The notes under the pieces were generated by a model. It saw only the letters and a program-made list of their open reading frames with translations, did not search any database and was not told the origin of the DNA. From positions 60,409,338 to 60,473,337 of the forward strand of contig NC_063452.1 in the NCBI RefSeq assembly GCF_020379485.1: a stretch of 64,000 bases of DNA, read 5' to 3'. Source of the DNA: Brassica napus (Eukaryota > Streptophyta > Magnoliopsida > Brassicales > Brassicaceae). Below, piece by piece: positions 19,705 through 29,485 of the stretch. Positions within the stretch are counted from its first letter, which is position 1. Each line of letters begins with the position of its first letter. Made by a program: the position numbers and the translations under genes.

Positions 19705-21019
19705 CTGCTCCATTACGTGTCCAAGTAACTCAAAACTTGCTGTTAAGGAGTTTCTAGCATATGACTGACCTCCCTTGTCTTTCTTCGAGTTATCGACGCT
19801 GAATATAAGAAGCGTTACGAGCCTAACAATAAAAAGTGCGCTGTCACTGGTGTCTTTACCAAAAAATCATATCTTCCGTTAAGCTCGACCAAATCAGATC
19901 TCGTAGACTGCTGCTAGTGGAACCAAGAACATCTGAGAATGTCTCGAGGCTGAACAAAGACAAGTGATAAACATTACACCAGAGATCCAGTAACAGAGGC
20001 TAGAACAAACTAATTTTCAGAAAGAAAGCAAACATACCTTGTTCGGGTAAAAAGAATCCCGTTGAGACGAACAAATTTAACGCAGAATGCTTTGAGCATC
20101 TCATCTGCGCTAGTTACTTTATCCTTCTCAGGAACAGCTACCACGTCCGCATCTTTATCGCCGCCTTTACCTCTTCTTTTACCAGTGGGCCTTCTAGACG
20201 AGTCTTTGGGAGCGGTAAACAAATTGGGCACGATTCTGCTCAACAGAGATAAAGATGTATTAGTGCTAAGAAAGTGAGAGTATAATCTCTCTATTACGCT
20301 AAGCCACTAGCATAGTTACAAAACAGAAGCTTATTAGTTAACCATTTCAAAAGCAACAATCAAGTTGTCTCCACAGCTAAACTCCGGAAATAACGAATAG
20401 GAAGCAATTATAGCAAAAGCTGAGACATTAAGTTGATACCATTAGACAAACTATAAGACATAGTTGTACCAACTAAAAACATCACGTGAAAGAGACAAGG
20501 AAATATAACCTGATGATGTGGGTTTCCACTTGACGCAGCAGCATGCTCTCGGTTCTTAGAATCTCCCTCTCCATATAATCCTTTATACCGAGCAAGATCA
20601 CCAAGGTATATAAAGCAACGGTGACAAGACACCAAAGCCTTTCTGAACTTCTGCTATCTTCTTTCCATCCAAGGGAAGCCCATACTTGGCTCTAATTTTT
20701 AAGATCGTTTTCATGGTAAAACCCCATGTTGCTTCTGAAAGGAAAGTTCTGAACTGCAGCTTGAGGTTTGCGACCCTGTCAGGCCTAGATGGACCCTTTG
20801 AATTTTGAGCCACACTCGGGTTACTAGGAGCCAGGACAGCACTGAAAGTCTTCAATCCTTTTGTAATGCAGCTGCCACAGAGTAAACTCCATGTTGTGCT
20901 CCTCGGAAACGTGTGGTCTTCAAGAATGATTGCTTCATAAAATTTTCACGAATCTGCTGCCACGGATTTGGATCAGAAGGATTCCGAGGGTGAGCACGCT
21001 TGATTTCTAACTCAACAGT
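19705..21019 (-). pseudogene. SMG7: SMG7/EST1-like gene fragment (nonsense-mediated decay factor relic)
   Basis: SMG7 recognises phosphorylated UPF1 in nonsense-mediated decay and helps meiotic exit. Pieces in order on the minus strand: a 14-3-3-like helical part with DPNPWQQIREN, then YEAIILEDH (21019-20870); RPDRVANLKLQFRTFLSEAT, KIRAKYGLPL and AEVQKG (about 20820-20640); SCHRCFIYLGDLARYKGLYG (20632-20530); KAFCVKFVRLNGILFTRT (20100-20040); and SLETFSDVLGSTSSSLRDL (about 19950). Intron gaps are kept, so it is a genomic copy. Frameshifts within the first and last parts and loss of both gene ends make it non-functional. Confidence 0.82.
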
Positions 21020-21157
21020 CTGCAAAGTATGAATTTACTGTCACTGAGATGAAGATCCAAATCTAACAAAAAAGACATAGGATCAAGCACAGAGACAACA
21101 CGGCCTATACAACCCTACAAAGATGAGCTAAGACGAACCCATACAGACCCTCTAAAA

Positions 21158-21355
21158 CAGGCCCGGCTTAAAAAGTATTTGGCCCCTGTGCTATACAAAA
21201 TTTTGTTTACCTATGTTAGTGAATAATTTAAAAAATTGGACCCTTAATTTAAAAGAATTTCAAAAATGAAGACCCTAAATTAGTAAAGAAATATTAATGA
21301 AAATATGAGGACCCAGTGCTCTTGCACCTCCCGCACCACCCCAAAGCCGGCACTG
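21158..21355. mobile_element. Non-autonomous hAT-type element
   Basis: 198 bp with inverted ends CAGGCCCGGCTT and AAGCCGGCACTG (CAGTGCCGGCTT on the other strand), flanked by TCTAAAA at 21151-21157 and 21356-21362. This fits hAT elements (CAG-rich ends, 7-8 bp target duplication). No coding capacity. Confidence 0.75.
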
Positions 21356-21362
21356 TCTAAAA

Positions 21363-23327
21363 GGCATGCTAAGAAAAAAAATACTCCAAAACAAAAAAGC
21401 CATATTAAGCCAAGTACGAGAGGGAGCCACCTTATCGAATATTCTTATCCATCTGCAAAGTCATCATCCATTCAAATCCTTCAAGGTTATTTCACACACA
21501 ACCTGCAATAAGAAAAAGAAGAATCTCAGTAAGCTTAAACCTCTGCTTGTGTCCTTATCTACAAGGATGGAGATAAAAATAATGTCATAATCTTATCTAA
21601 TATAACAAGATTAAACAAAACCAATCATCTAAAGTACTTCCAATCTCTATGCTAATAGAAAACACACTCAATATATATCGGCTACATAACATTATTCTAA
21701 TCAGGTTTTCCTGTAAAGTTCCAAAGGAATCATGTGTTGAAGTCAAAACCTTGAATAGAAATTGAATAATAATTAACAACAGTGCCACCGATCAGCCGCC
21801 GCATGATTCCTCCGTGCCTCCGCCGCGAGATGTAGGGAGGAAAAAGAGGAAGGGCCATTGCTTTCCACCTAGTACTTGTGTTTGTGTTTGTGTTTATGAG
21901 AGAGAAACTGTGGATGGATTGGGTCATGAATGTCGGAGAAAGTCACGAGTCGGGTCAAGAAAAACTTTAAGTCGTATTTAAATCAATCCCACCAATCACA
22001 GTACTCCACATCAGCAACAGCTGGTATGTCCCTCCTGCTCCATGGCCTATTTAATTCTGGACTAGGTAGGTTCTTACTTCAGTTCCTCGTTACGACCTTC
22101 TTGTAACCGAATAATATTTCTTTTTGAACTGTGAGGCTTTCTATTAAAATTTGTAACCGAATAATATTCTTACAACTTTCTCACTTAACAAAACTAAACT
22201 ACTAATCTGTGATGATAACACATTGCAATTTCTCACACATAATATTGTTAGAGCATCTTTATCCCTAGAACCCATTAGGGTCTCTTAATCAATTGTTTAG
22301 TAATAAATTTGTGTTAAAAACTTTAGTTAAGAAACACCTAAATTTGTGTCCTCCATTGCAAGTTTCTTAAGTAGGTTCTTAAAAAAAATTGAAAAAACTT
22401 GAGAAAGAAGAAAGAACCTGAAAAGGAACATTTGATCTTGTGAATACACTTTCATTATTCATCAACTCAAGGGAATGAATTAACGATAGGAATCTCTCGG
22501 TGATTATTATGATAATCATGAATCTGTTAAAACGTAAAGCAGTCCAACTTAAACAAAGCATGGTAAAACGAGATACACTAACCTCTGATGGTGCAGGCTC
22601 CGATGAAGAGGGAAATGAGATAAACCTGCCAACATCCCGGCCGCACCGTATCTCCGACTCTCCTTCATCGTATCCACAGAATCTCCTGCGCCTCCGCGGT
22701 GGTGATGACGGCCCCGAGAGACATGACGGAGAGGCAGACGATGGGGATGGAGATGGAATTGGGAATTAGAAAGATAAGCAATTGTACTAAAATGATATTC
22801 TCTAGCAGAAAGAAACAGACAATTTCCAGATTATAAATCACAAGAAGCCCTTGCCTTTCCTGCACTCAATAAAACTATGAACTAACAACAGTTACAGTAA
22901 TAGTATTCAATAGCACATACCAAACCAAGAAGAAGAAACAGACAGCTTATTAAATTTTCAAATATCAATCACCAGACAAGAAGCCATTGCTTTTTTGACT
23001 CCAAACTTAAAACGAATTACAATAATAGTATCAATCATCAGACAAGATGCCATTGCCTTTTTAACACACAAGAAGACTCACAAACTAACAACGAGTTACA
23101 ATAATACTATGAAACACACAAACCAACCCCTAGAAGGGGAACTGGGATTGATTTTACTAAATCAAGTCAACTCTTATACTAAAACTTGAATTACTTAGCT
23201 TATCAAAGTCGGAGACTTTAAGAATGGTGAAGGGTATGGTTCCAAGTGAAGATCAAAAGAGATAAGAAAAAAAAGGGACTGACTTTGATGAGAAGGATGA
23301 GGAGAGCGGTCGATGGCTTGAAGCTCT
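21363..23327. other. Gene-poor stretch with scattered exon-like islands
   Basis: Mostly AT-rich. Two GC-richer islands, 21780-21870 and 22620-22770, have short minus-strand open stretches (ISRRRHGGIMRRLIGG; MSLGAVITTAEAQEIL) that I cannot identify. 22251 onward begins GAGCATCTTTATCC after TTA, like a PIF/Harbinger end. Between about 22860 and 23110 there are near-repeats of an ACAAGAAG...ACTAACAAC motif. No complete gene. Confidence 0.4.
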
Positions 23328-23590
23328 CTAGCTGGCAAACATGTCCTCAATCTCTAGGTTCTGATTGTTCGATGGCGTCTCCGGTGATGTGATTCCTGGA
23401 AAACAATCAGACGGCGACGGGGAAGAGTCAGAAGACGGTGGCGGTTGCGGTTGATAAACCATCCAAGACTTCGCGTTGAGTCCCACGCCGAGGATGACGA
23501 TCGTGAGGAAGCTCGTGATGTAGCAAGGAAGCTCCCGAGGAGGAGGAGGAATCGTCGATGATTTTGTTCTTCACAAAGTGATTTTGCCTT
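23328..23590 (-). pseudogene. C-terminal fragment of a small membrane protein (unidentified)
   Basis: On the minus strand one frame reads PPPPRELPCYITSFLTIVIL, then VGLNAKSWMVYQ, a Ser/Pro-rich tail and LEIEDMF before a stop at 23328-23330. A single hydrophobic helix followed by a proline-rich tail suggests the end of a small membrane protein. No start or upstream exon is evident. A competing frame is also open, so this call is tentative. Confidence 0.35.
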
Positions 23591-23950
23591 CCTCGTATTC
23601 TCCTCCCAAAACTCTATCAAAGCTACACGTGGCATACAAGAGACGTTGCTTGTGTGGCCTAATTAAGATACGTCTTCAATGATAATTGCCTTTTTTCATT
23701 TTTTTTAATTCCTAATTTTATTAAAAACCCTGATAAGATCCTCCTATAATGATGCTATTATGCTTCACATCTGGCATGCTCTCTGGATCCTAATTGGTTT
23801 TCTTTTTCGTATATGTTCGATGCATGTTTTTTGTTCCACCTTTTTAATATGCATATTTGCGTTCAGTTTGTATAATTGTGTGGCATACCACCACCACCGT
23901 TCATCATATTTATTTATTATTTTGGGTGAATGTGCGACTTTCTATCTTTA

Positions 23951-23985
23951 TCTATATTATTAAACCGAGAGTATTTAATTCTTTT
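23951..23985 (+). mobile_element. Helitron 5' terminus (plus strand)
   Basis: TCTATATTATTAAACCGAG after an A has the form of Brassicaceae Helitron 5' ends. The 3' end (hairpin plus CTRR) was not found in the next kilobases, so the extent of the element is unknown. Confidence 0.5.
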
Positions 23986-24594
23986 ACAAGTTTTCTTTAT
24001 CATATATCACAGATTATTGAAGTAAACTTCATCATCTTTAAAATGAAATCAAATGAAACTCGTTTTATAGACATGTCAATCAGAATAAGGAAACGGTTAC
24101 ACCATAAAAATTATATCCCTGACATCTTTTGCAACATATCTTAATCCACTATTTGACACACTGTCAATGAAGCTGAGAGGCTATGTATATCCATAGTCTG
24201 TGCTCTAATTGGGGTGATACAATCTTTGCATGACATGATAACTTTATCAAAATTGTTCACTACTTTCTTAGTGATAATTTCTGAATGCACATTTATTAGG
24301 TCTGCAAAATGGACTTGCGCTGCCTTTAGGGACTAATGATGTTCAAACACGGGAGAACATTGAGCATAGAACTTGTCATGTTGGACGAGAGGAACAAAGT
24401 GTGAAGGTGCTTTGTTCTGTAATTGATTCTCAGTTTTTAAGTGGATCGAGTACGTCATTTGACGGAATCGGTTTATTCTGGTTTCAACCAAATTAAACTT
24501 AAATAAATAAAACCAAATCACCAAATGCCTACCATATCAAACGCAAAAAGCAGGATGCAACACAACACTCTCAACTTAAACAAAGAACTCTAGT

Positions 24595-25550
24595 AGATTC
24601 AATGAAACGACATTCATGACATGATTATACGTAGAAGAAATCAAAAGCATTAGGCACTTAGCCATATAGACATAATTAAACCAGATTCAACAAAAGTTCA
24701 CCTCTTATTAAAAATAGACAGTAGACACACAAAAGATACGATAGACACCACCATAGACGTGGCACTCTCTCTATAGCTGGCTCTCGTCGTGATGACGTCG
24801 CACTATAGCGGCTTCTTTTTAACAACGGTAAAACTCGAGTTGCAAGAGCAAAATTTTAAAGTTCGAAAATTTTGACCGGTCGTGGCTCACCTATAGTACG
24901 ATGACGTCTCTTGCTTAGCTGACTCTGGCTCTCATTCCACATGCTGTTTCAATGGGACAAAACAGGGAAATTAAGGCAACCTCGTCTCCTCACTTTATTT
25001 CGAATATGTTTCTTTTTGTACAGAAGATCATTAATGCATGCAAGAAGTCGCTGACGTCGCTTATTATTCTCTTTAGGTTAGCGTTCAAAACTTTTTTGTT
25101 TACTCCACTCCTTCTTTCTTATACAAACAGTTTTAGATGTTTATCCCATATGTTTCCAAGTTTATTTTTCATGCATGGTTTCCAAGTTTATTTTTCATGC
25201 ATGGTTTTCCACGTAGTATGTTTATTTTAAGTTTTTCGCTTGTTTGTTTTTGACAACAATTTAAAGTTCGTTACTGATCTATAAAACATCCCTTAATAAA
25301 TATCGCCAAAGTAGATTCAATGAAACGACATTCATGAGATGATTATACGTAGAAGAAATCAAAAGCATTAGGCACTTAGCCATTTAGACCTAATTAAAGT
25401 TCGAAAATTTTGACCGGTCGTTGGCTCGTGGCTCACCTATAGTACGATGACGTCTCTTGCTTAGCTGACACTGGCTCTCCTTCCACATGCTGTTTCAATG
25501 GGACAAAACAGGGAAATTAAGGCAACCTCGTCTCCTCACTTTATTTCGAA
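24595..25550 (+). repeat. Imperfect tandem duplication upstream of the orphan gene
   Basis: The segment starting GTAGATTCAATGAAACGACA at about 24595 recurs at about 25312, and the block from TTCGAAAATTTTGACCGG to CACTTTATTTCGAA (24860-25003) recurs at 25398-25550. The second copy lacks about 170 bp present in the first (roughly 24685-24858), part of which (CATAGACGTGGCACTCTC) reappears at 25560. Both copies carry ATGGGACAAAACAGGG, giving matching short ORFs at 24952 and 25498. The duplicated DNA is the immediate promoter-side flank of the gene at 25706. Confidence 0.85.
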
Positions 25551-25705
25551 CGTTTCTTTCCATAGACGTGGCACTCTCTCTATAGCGGGCTCTCTCCGCC
25601 TTTATATTAATTGCTGTTGGTCTTGCAGCACAAACCGTCTGCAACCTTTCTACCCAGTTAAAAAATCTTGGCCACTCTCTCTCTCTCTCAACTCACTCTC
25701 TAGCT

Positions 25706-26557
25706 ATGCCTCTCTTTACTCAGCTCTTTCACGTCCTTAACCTCTTTGCTCAGCTCTTCACTCAGCTCTTTAATATCCTTCACCACTATGCACAGCTCTT
25801 TCATACCGTGTGGGTGCCAGTTTGCGATGGGATCCGCGATGGGATCGCTGCTTGTTTAGATGGACTCGAGTACGTTCTAAGATTTGTGCTTCGTCCCCGT
25901 ATGGTTCTTTCCAAGTTCACCCTGGTCGCCGTCTCAACCGTCTCAGGAGCCTTAAGCTTCGTCTGCCTTATGAAGAACGACAAAACGTTCGAAAGCGCGA
26001 CGGAAAGAGGGGTCGGCGCGGCTATTGTGCTTTTCTATCTTGCACTGAGCGGATTCTTACACCCTCTCATCAGCCGATTGATCACTGAGATGATTTCGGA
26101 GGAGACCGTTCAGGCTTATGTGGAACGCTTTGAAACCCTTTTATGGGTCTCTAAGTGTCTCCTCACTTTGGTTGTCAGCGCTTCTATGGCTGCGCTTTCT
26201 AAGTTTGTAGAGATCGTATTCGTATGGAATGGATATGGGGTCGGTTTTAACTTTTCCATCTTGTGTCATCTGATTAGTATTTTCAAAATATACGGTGTCA
26301 GCGACATGTTGGGGGCTGCGGACGCCGTACTAAACGGGACTATAGCTCTTCTCGCGGCTTATTACAAGGATGATAACCTGGGAGAAGGAGATTGGCACTA
26401 TAAAGCCGTTTTCTGTGTCAACTTTGTTCTCCTTTTGTTCAAGAACAAGCCGGCCACGGAGGTTGCTCAGACGGACGCTACGGAGGGTGCTCAGCCGGGG
26501 GTTTCTGAGTTGGAGTTGCCGGTGGTTAGGGCGAGCGAGGAGGACGAAATCGTGTAG
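25706..26557 (+). CDS. Orphan multi-pass membrane protein (283 aa), function unknown
   Basis: An intact single-exon frame, GC-richer than its flanks and with balanced codon use, so probably a real gene. I do not recognise a family. Residues 1-34 contain short repeats of the type LF-x-QLF (LFTQLF, LFAQLFTQLF, AQLF), which would form an amphipathic or membrane-surface helix. Hydrophobic segments follow at about 70-89, 102-119, 147-165, 183-195, 203-220 and 233-246, and the tail (250-283) is acidic (EEDEIV). A TATA-like TATATTAATT lies at about 25602 and a CT-rich leader at 25675-25700. Its upstream flank is tandemly duplicated. An alternative start at Met66 would remove the repeats. Confidence 0.65.
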   Translation: MPLFTQLFHVLNLFAQLFTQLFNILHHYAQLFHTVWVPVCDGIRDGIAACLDGLEYVLRFVLRPRMVLSKFTLVAVSTVSGALSFVCLMKNDKTFESATERGVGAAIVLFYLALSGFLHPLISRLITEMISEETVQAYVERFETLLWVSKCLLTLVVSASMAALSKFVEIVFVWNGYGVGFNFSILCHLISIFKIYGVSDMLGAADAVLNGTIALLAAYYKDDNLGEGDWHYKAVFCVNFVLLLFKNKPATEVAQTDATEGAQPGVSELELPVVRASEEDEIV

Positions 26558-26812
26558 AACATTCCACACATAATGGGCCGGGCCCTTTTATTTTCAGCTT
26601 TTGTTTTTTATCTTTTTTTTTGCTGTTTTGCCCGTTTCAGGGATTTATCACTATTTCCGCCGATGAACTTCTTATTTATAAATTATAATTTGTACCGTTT
26701 GGTTGTCTTTATTTAAGAGGGTTCCTTGAATTTTGTGGAAACTTCATCAAATTTCATCAAGCCAATTATAATTATGATGTCACTAACGTAAAATTGCAAA
26801 ATATAATAATGC

Positions 26813-27438
26813 GACGAAATTTCTATTGATTGTCTTTGGAACATGAAAGCAAAGTTCCCCGAAGTTGAAGTTGAGTTTATCCCCGGAACAGATCATAGTT
26901 CGGTGATAATGAGTAGAAGAGGGGTCTTTGTTGCAAATCTTGTAAACTTGATAATGAGAGCATGTATCATACTGCACAATATGATAGTCGAAAATGAACG
27001 AGATGGATACGACACTCAGTACGATCCATCTGAATTTGAAGAAGAAGATGTAGCCAGCAGTTCACGGGTGCATAAGTCTAGTGGTACCGACATCCCTCCA
27101 AGCATCAATGAAATGCGTGCCACTCGGTTCAGATTCGCGAGTCGGAAATACATCATCAATTGAAGAATGATTTAATTGAGAATATTTGGAACAAATTTGG
27201 AGATGAAAATCAATAATTATTGTAATTTTATATGTTTAATCATGTAATAAATAAATATTAAAAAATTATCTTATTTTCCCATGTTTTAAAATTTATTATT
27301 TTTTTATTCTTAAGGATTTCATTCTGGGTAACACTATTGGAAATACAAATTTCATTAGAATCCTTAACTCTTAAAAAAAAATAAAATAGTATAATATACT
27401 TAAGGACTCCAATGGTGGAAACACCATTGGAGATGCTC
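26813..27438 (+). mobile_element. PIF/Harbinger element relic, 3' part
   Basis: Contains the C-terminal end of a Harbinger DDE transposase, followed by AT-rich DNA and the inverted terminus GAGCATCTCCAATGG (minus-strand reading) ending at 27438, beside TTA. A perfect 11-bp inverted repeat CTCCAATGGTG/CACCATTGGAG (27407-27432, loop GAAA) lies at the end. The possible partner terminus is 22251. Confidence 0.6.
26843..27215 (+). pseudogene. PIF/Harbinger transposase C-terminal fragment
   Basis: An open stretch with NLIMRACIILHNMIVENERD followed by an acidic segment (YDPSEFEEEDVASSS), typical of the C-terminal end of plant DDE_Tnp_4 (PIF/Harbinger) transposases. Past the stop at 27161-27163 another frame continues NDLIENIWNKFGDE, the usual end of the family, so a frameshift separates the last part. 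The catalytic DDE core is absent. Confidence 0.8.
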
Positions 27439-28730
27439 TTAGGTCCAAAACAGAACAAGTTTCTTAATCTTTTTACTATTCTTCCTCGGGGAACCCTCAG
27501 TATCACGCGTTAATGTCATCTCATCCATCACCTGACTCGATTGATCATCAGCTTTAGACCTCATTGTCTCTAAAACACTCACCAAACCCTCAAGCGCCAT
27601 GTCAGCATCCTCGCTTTTCATCAGCTCCTCTGCGACTTGTGCCGGCGTAATCACATCCCTTTGCATCAGTCGCTCTATCTCCGTCCGGCATTGCGGTGTC
27701 GTTCAGGCCCAAATAGTTAAGAGGCTAAAGTCTTGAACCCTTGGAAATTCAGCAGCCCTGATAACGTCAAGGGTCCCTAAACAACAAGAAAATGCCAATT
27801 AAATACACTAATACAAAAGTCTGGTTAGTATTGATTTCGGTTCGGTTCGGTTCGGTTAATTTCTACAATCTTGTTACCAAAACCGTAACAGATCCATAGA
27901 GACAGAACCAAACCTGAGACTCGCACAATCGATATCTTCAATGACAAGGATAGACCGGTTACGTGTCATCGCGAGCAAGAGCCTCCTCAGATCAGAGTCA
28001 CGCATCACACTCGCGAGCTGAAGATCAAACTTGAGGTAATTCGCCATGGCTGCGACCAGACTAGACTTCCCCGTACCCGGTGGTCCGCACAGAAGGTAAC
28101 CCCTCTTCCAAGCTTTCCCCACCCTCTTGTAAAAATCTTTCCTCCTTATGAACTTATCGAGATCGGCGATGACGTCACGCTTGAGCTCGTCTTCCATGGC
28201 CATCGTCTCGAAGGTGGAGGGATGGTCGAGGATAACCGATTCCCACCGGAGAGAGTTGAGAGAATGCAGCATCAAGATCCTCTGATCTCTTTGCCTTTGG
28301 TCTCCACGTGAGGGATGTAAGAGCTCAAGATCAGGTCTTTGTGCTTCTTATCGAAACTCAGCTCGAAGTACTCCGTCGTCGTCGACGGGGCTTCACCTCC
28401 CTCCGCCTCTTCCGCCGCCGTACGAATGTCCATTTCAGCTCGACGTCTTGGAACACATCGTTGATGATTTCTCCGTCGCTGAGAAACAAGTTGACGTGTT
28501 TGTCTTTATGTCCTTTGCTGATTCTGAGCCTGGCCGCGTCTGGACTGATCTTGGTGGAGAGATAATTCTGAGCGGTGGAACAGAGACCGGAGAGAAGAGT
28601 AGATGAAGTCTTGGATAGGAGCTGGGATGAGCTCGTGAGCCACTGACCGTATCATCATCATGTAACCAGCCATTGATGCGTATGCTGTGAAGATCGATGT
28701 AGGTGAGGGAAGATCCTTAGAGAAAAACAT
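27439..28730 (-). pseudogene. BCS1-type AAA-ATPase pseudogene (internal deletion)
   Basis: The family comprises membrane-anchored AAA-ATPases related to mitochondrial BCS1. From 28730: N-terminal anchor MFFSKDLPSPTSIFTAYASM, then YFELSFDKKHKDLIL in a shifted frame, then the AAA core with PSTFETMAM, Walker A GPPGTGKSS and Walker B ILVIEDIDC (28275-27890). The core stops right after Walker B: sensor 1, the arginine finger and the lid are replaced by about 200 bp of unrelated DNA. The C-terminal end reappears as ITPAQVAEELMKSEDADMAL (27640-27580). A small in-frame loss before Walker B (KFDLQLA for KFDVYDLQLA) and N-terminal frameshifts add to the damage. The Tat retroelement inserted about 200 bp upstream of its start. 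Confidence 0.88.
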
Positions 28731-28928
28731 CGTATCTCTCTGTTTTTTTATTTTTCTTCTCTGTTTTCGACTGTGTGTTGTTGAAAGATGGAGAGAGTGG
28801 AAACGAGAGGTTAAAAGAGATATATAAACAAATAGATAAGCTTAAGGAAGAAGGTTTCACTTAGGGTTATAATTATGTGCTCATCTTAACGCTTAAGATC
28901 TCATTGTCTTAATTCAATGGATCTGTGA

Positions 28929-29441
28929 TGTAGAGGAGGGATTTGACCATCCCACAATGCCCGAGAAATAGAAAGGTCTGGCCCGGATTAGGTAGAGCGA
29001 CGACTCGATCGGTCGGCTCAAGAGTCAGGTCTCTCGGCTTGACTCTTGAGTACTTTTAGTCAATCATCATCGACTGAAGTACATTCGGCTCAGCGGCTGC
29101 TCGGACGTCTACGGGCTTCTCGGCCCAGCAGAGGAGGCCCACCAAGATGGCGTAAATTAGGTCAAGGACGAGGCATCAGGACGTCTATATAAGGGAAAGG
29201 GGAGACAACGAGAGAAGGATCCGAAATCACTTACTAACACTTGGCGGCTAGATTAGGGTTTTCACATCTGCTTCATCTTGCCGTTAGTTGTACTTTTCCG
29301 GTAGCTCATCGAGCCACCGGCTTCCTTTCTGTCGCACTCTCTTCGTTTCCCTTGTAACCGACTGAACGTTTTTCTCCGACCATTAATAAGACGTCTTTGT
29401 TTAAACCCATATCTTATTTATTACCGTTTTCCGATCAAACA
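28929..29441 (+). repeat. Tat element 5' LTR
   Basis: 513 bp with a TATA-like CTATATAAGGG at about 29186 and TG...CA ends. It carries the element's promoter. Confidence 0.95.
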
Positions 29442-29443
29442 GT

Positions 29444-29459
29444 TGGCGCCCACCGTGGG
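29444..29459 (+). other. Tat primer-binding site
   Basis: TGGCGCCCACCGTGGG, two bases after the LTR, the form common in plant Tat/Ogre-type elements. The matching tRNA was not determined. Confidence 0.75.
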
Positions 29460-29485
29460 ACAACTAGCAAAGTAACGTCAGAACT

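Noticed and set aside
22500..22769. 89-codon plus-strand ORF
   Set aside because: The composition resembles an exon on the opposite strand, and no plus-strand domain or start context supports it.
24952..25740. Twin small genes beginning MGQNREIKATSSPH at 24952 and 25498
   Set aside because: They are part of the duplicated upstream DNA and their frames diverge immediately after the repeat; more likely promoter duplication than coding.
27840..27862. GGTTC microsatellite as a regulatory element
   Set aside because: A short simple repeat in the unrelated insert of the AAA relic; no support for function.
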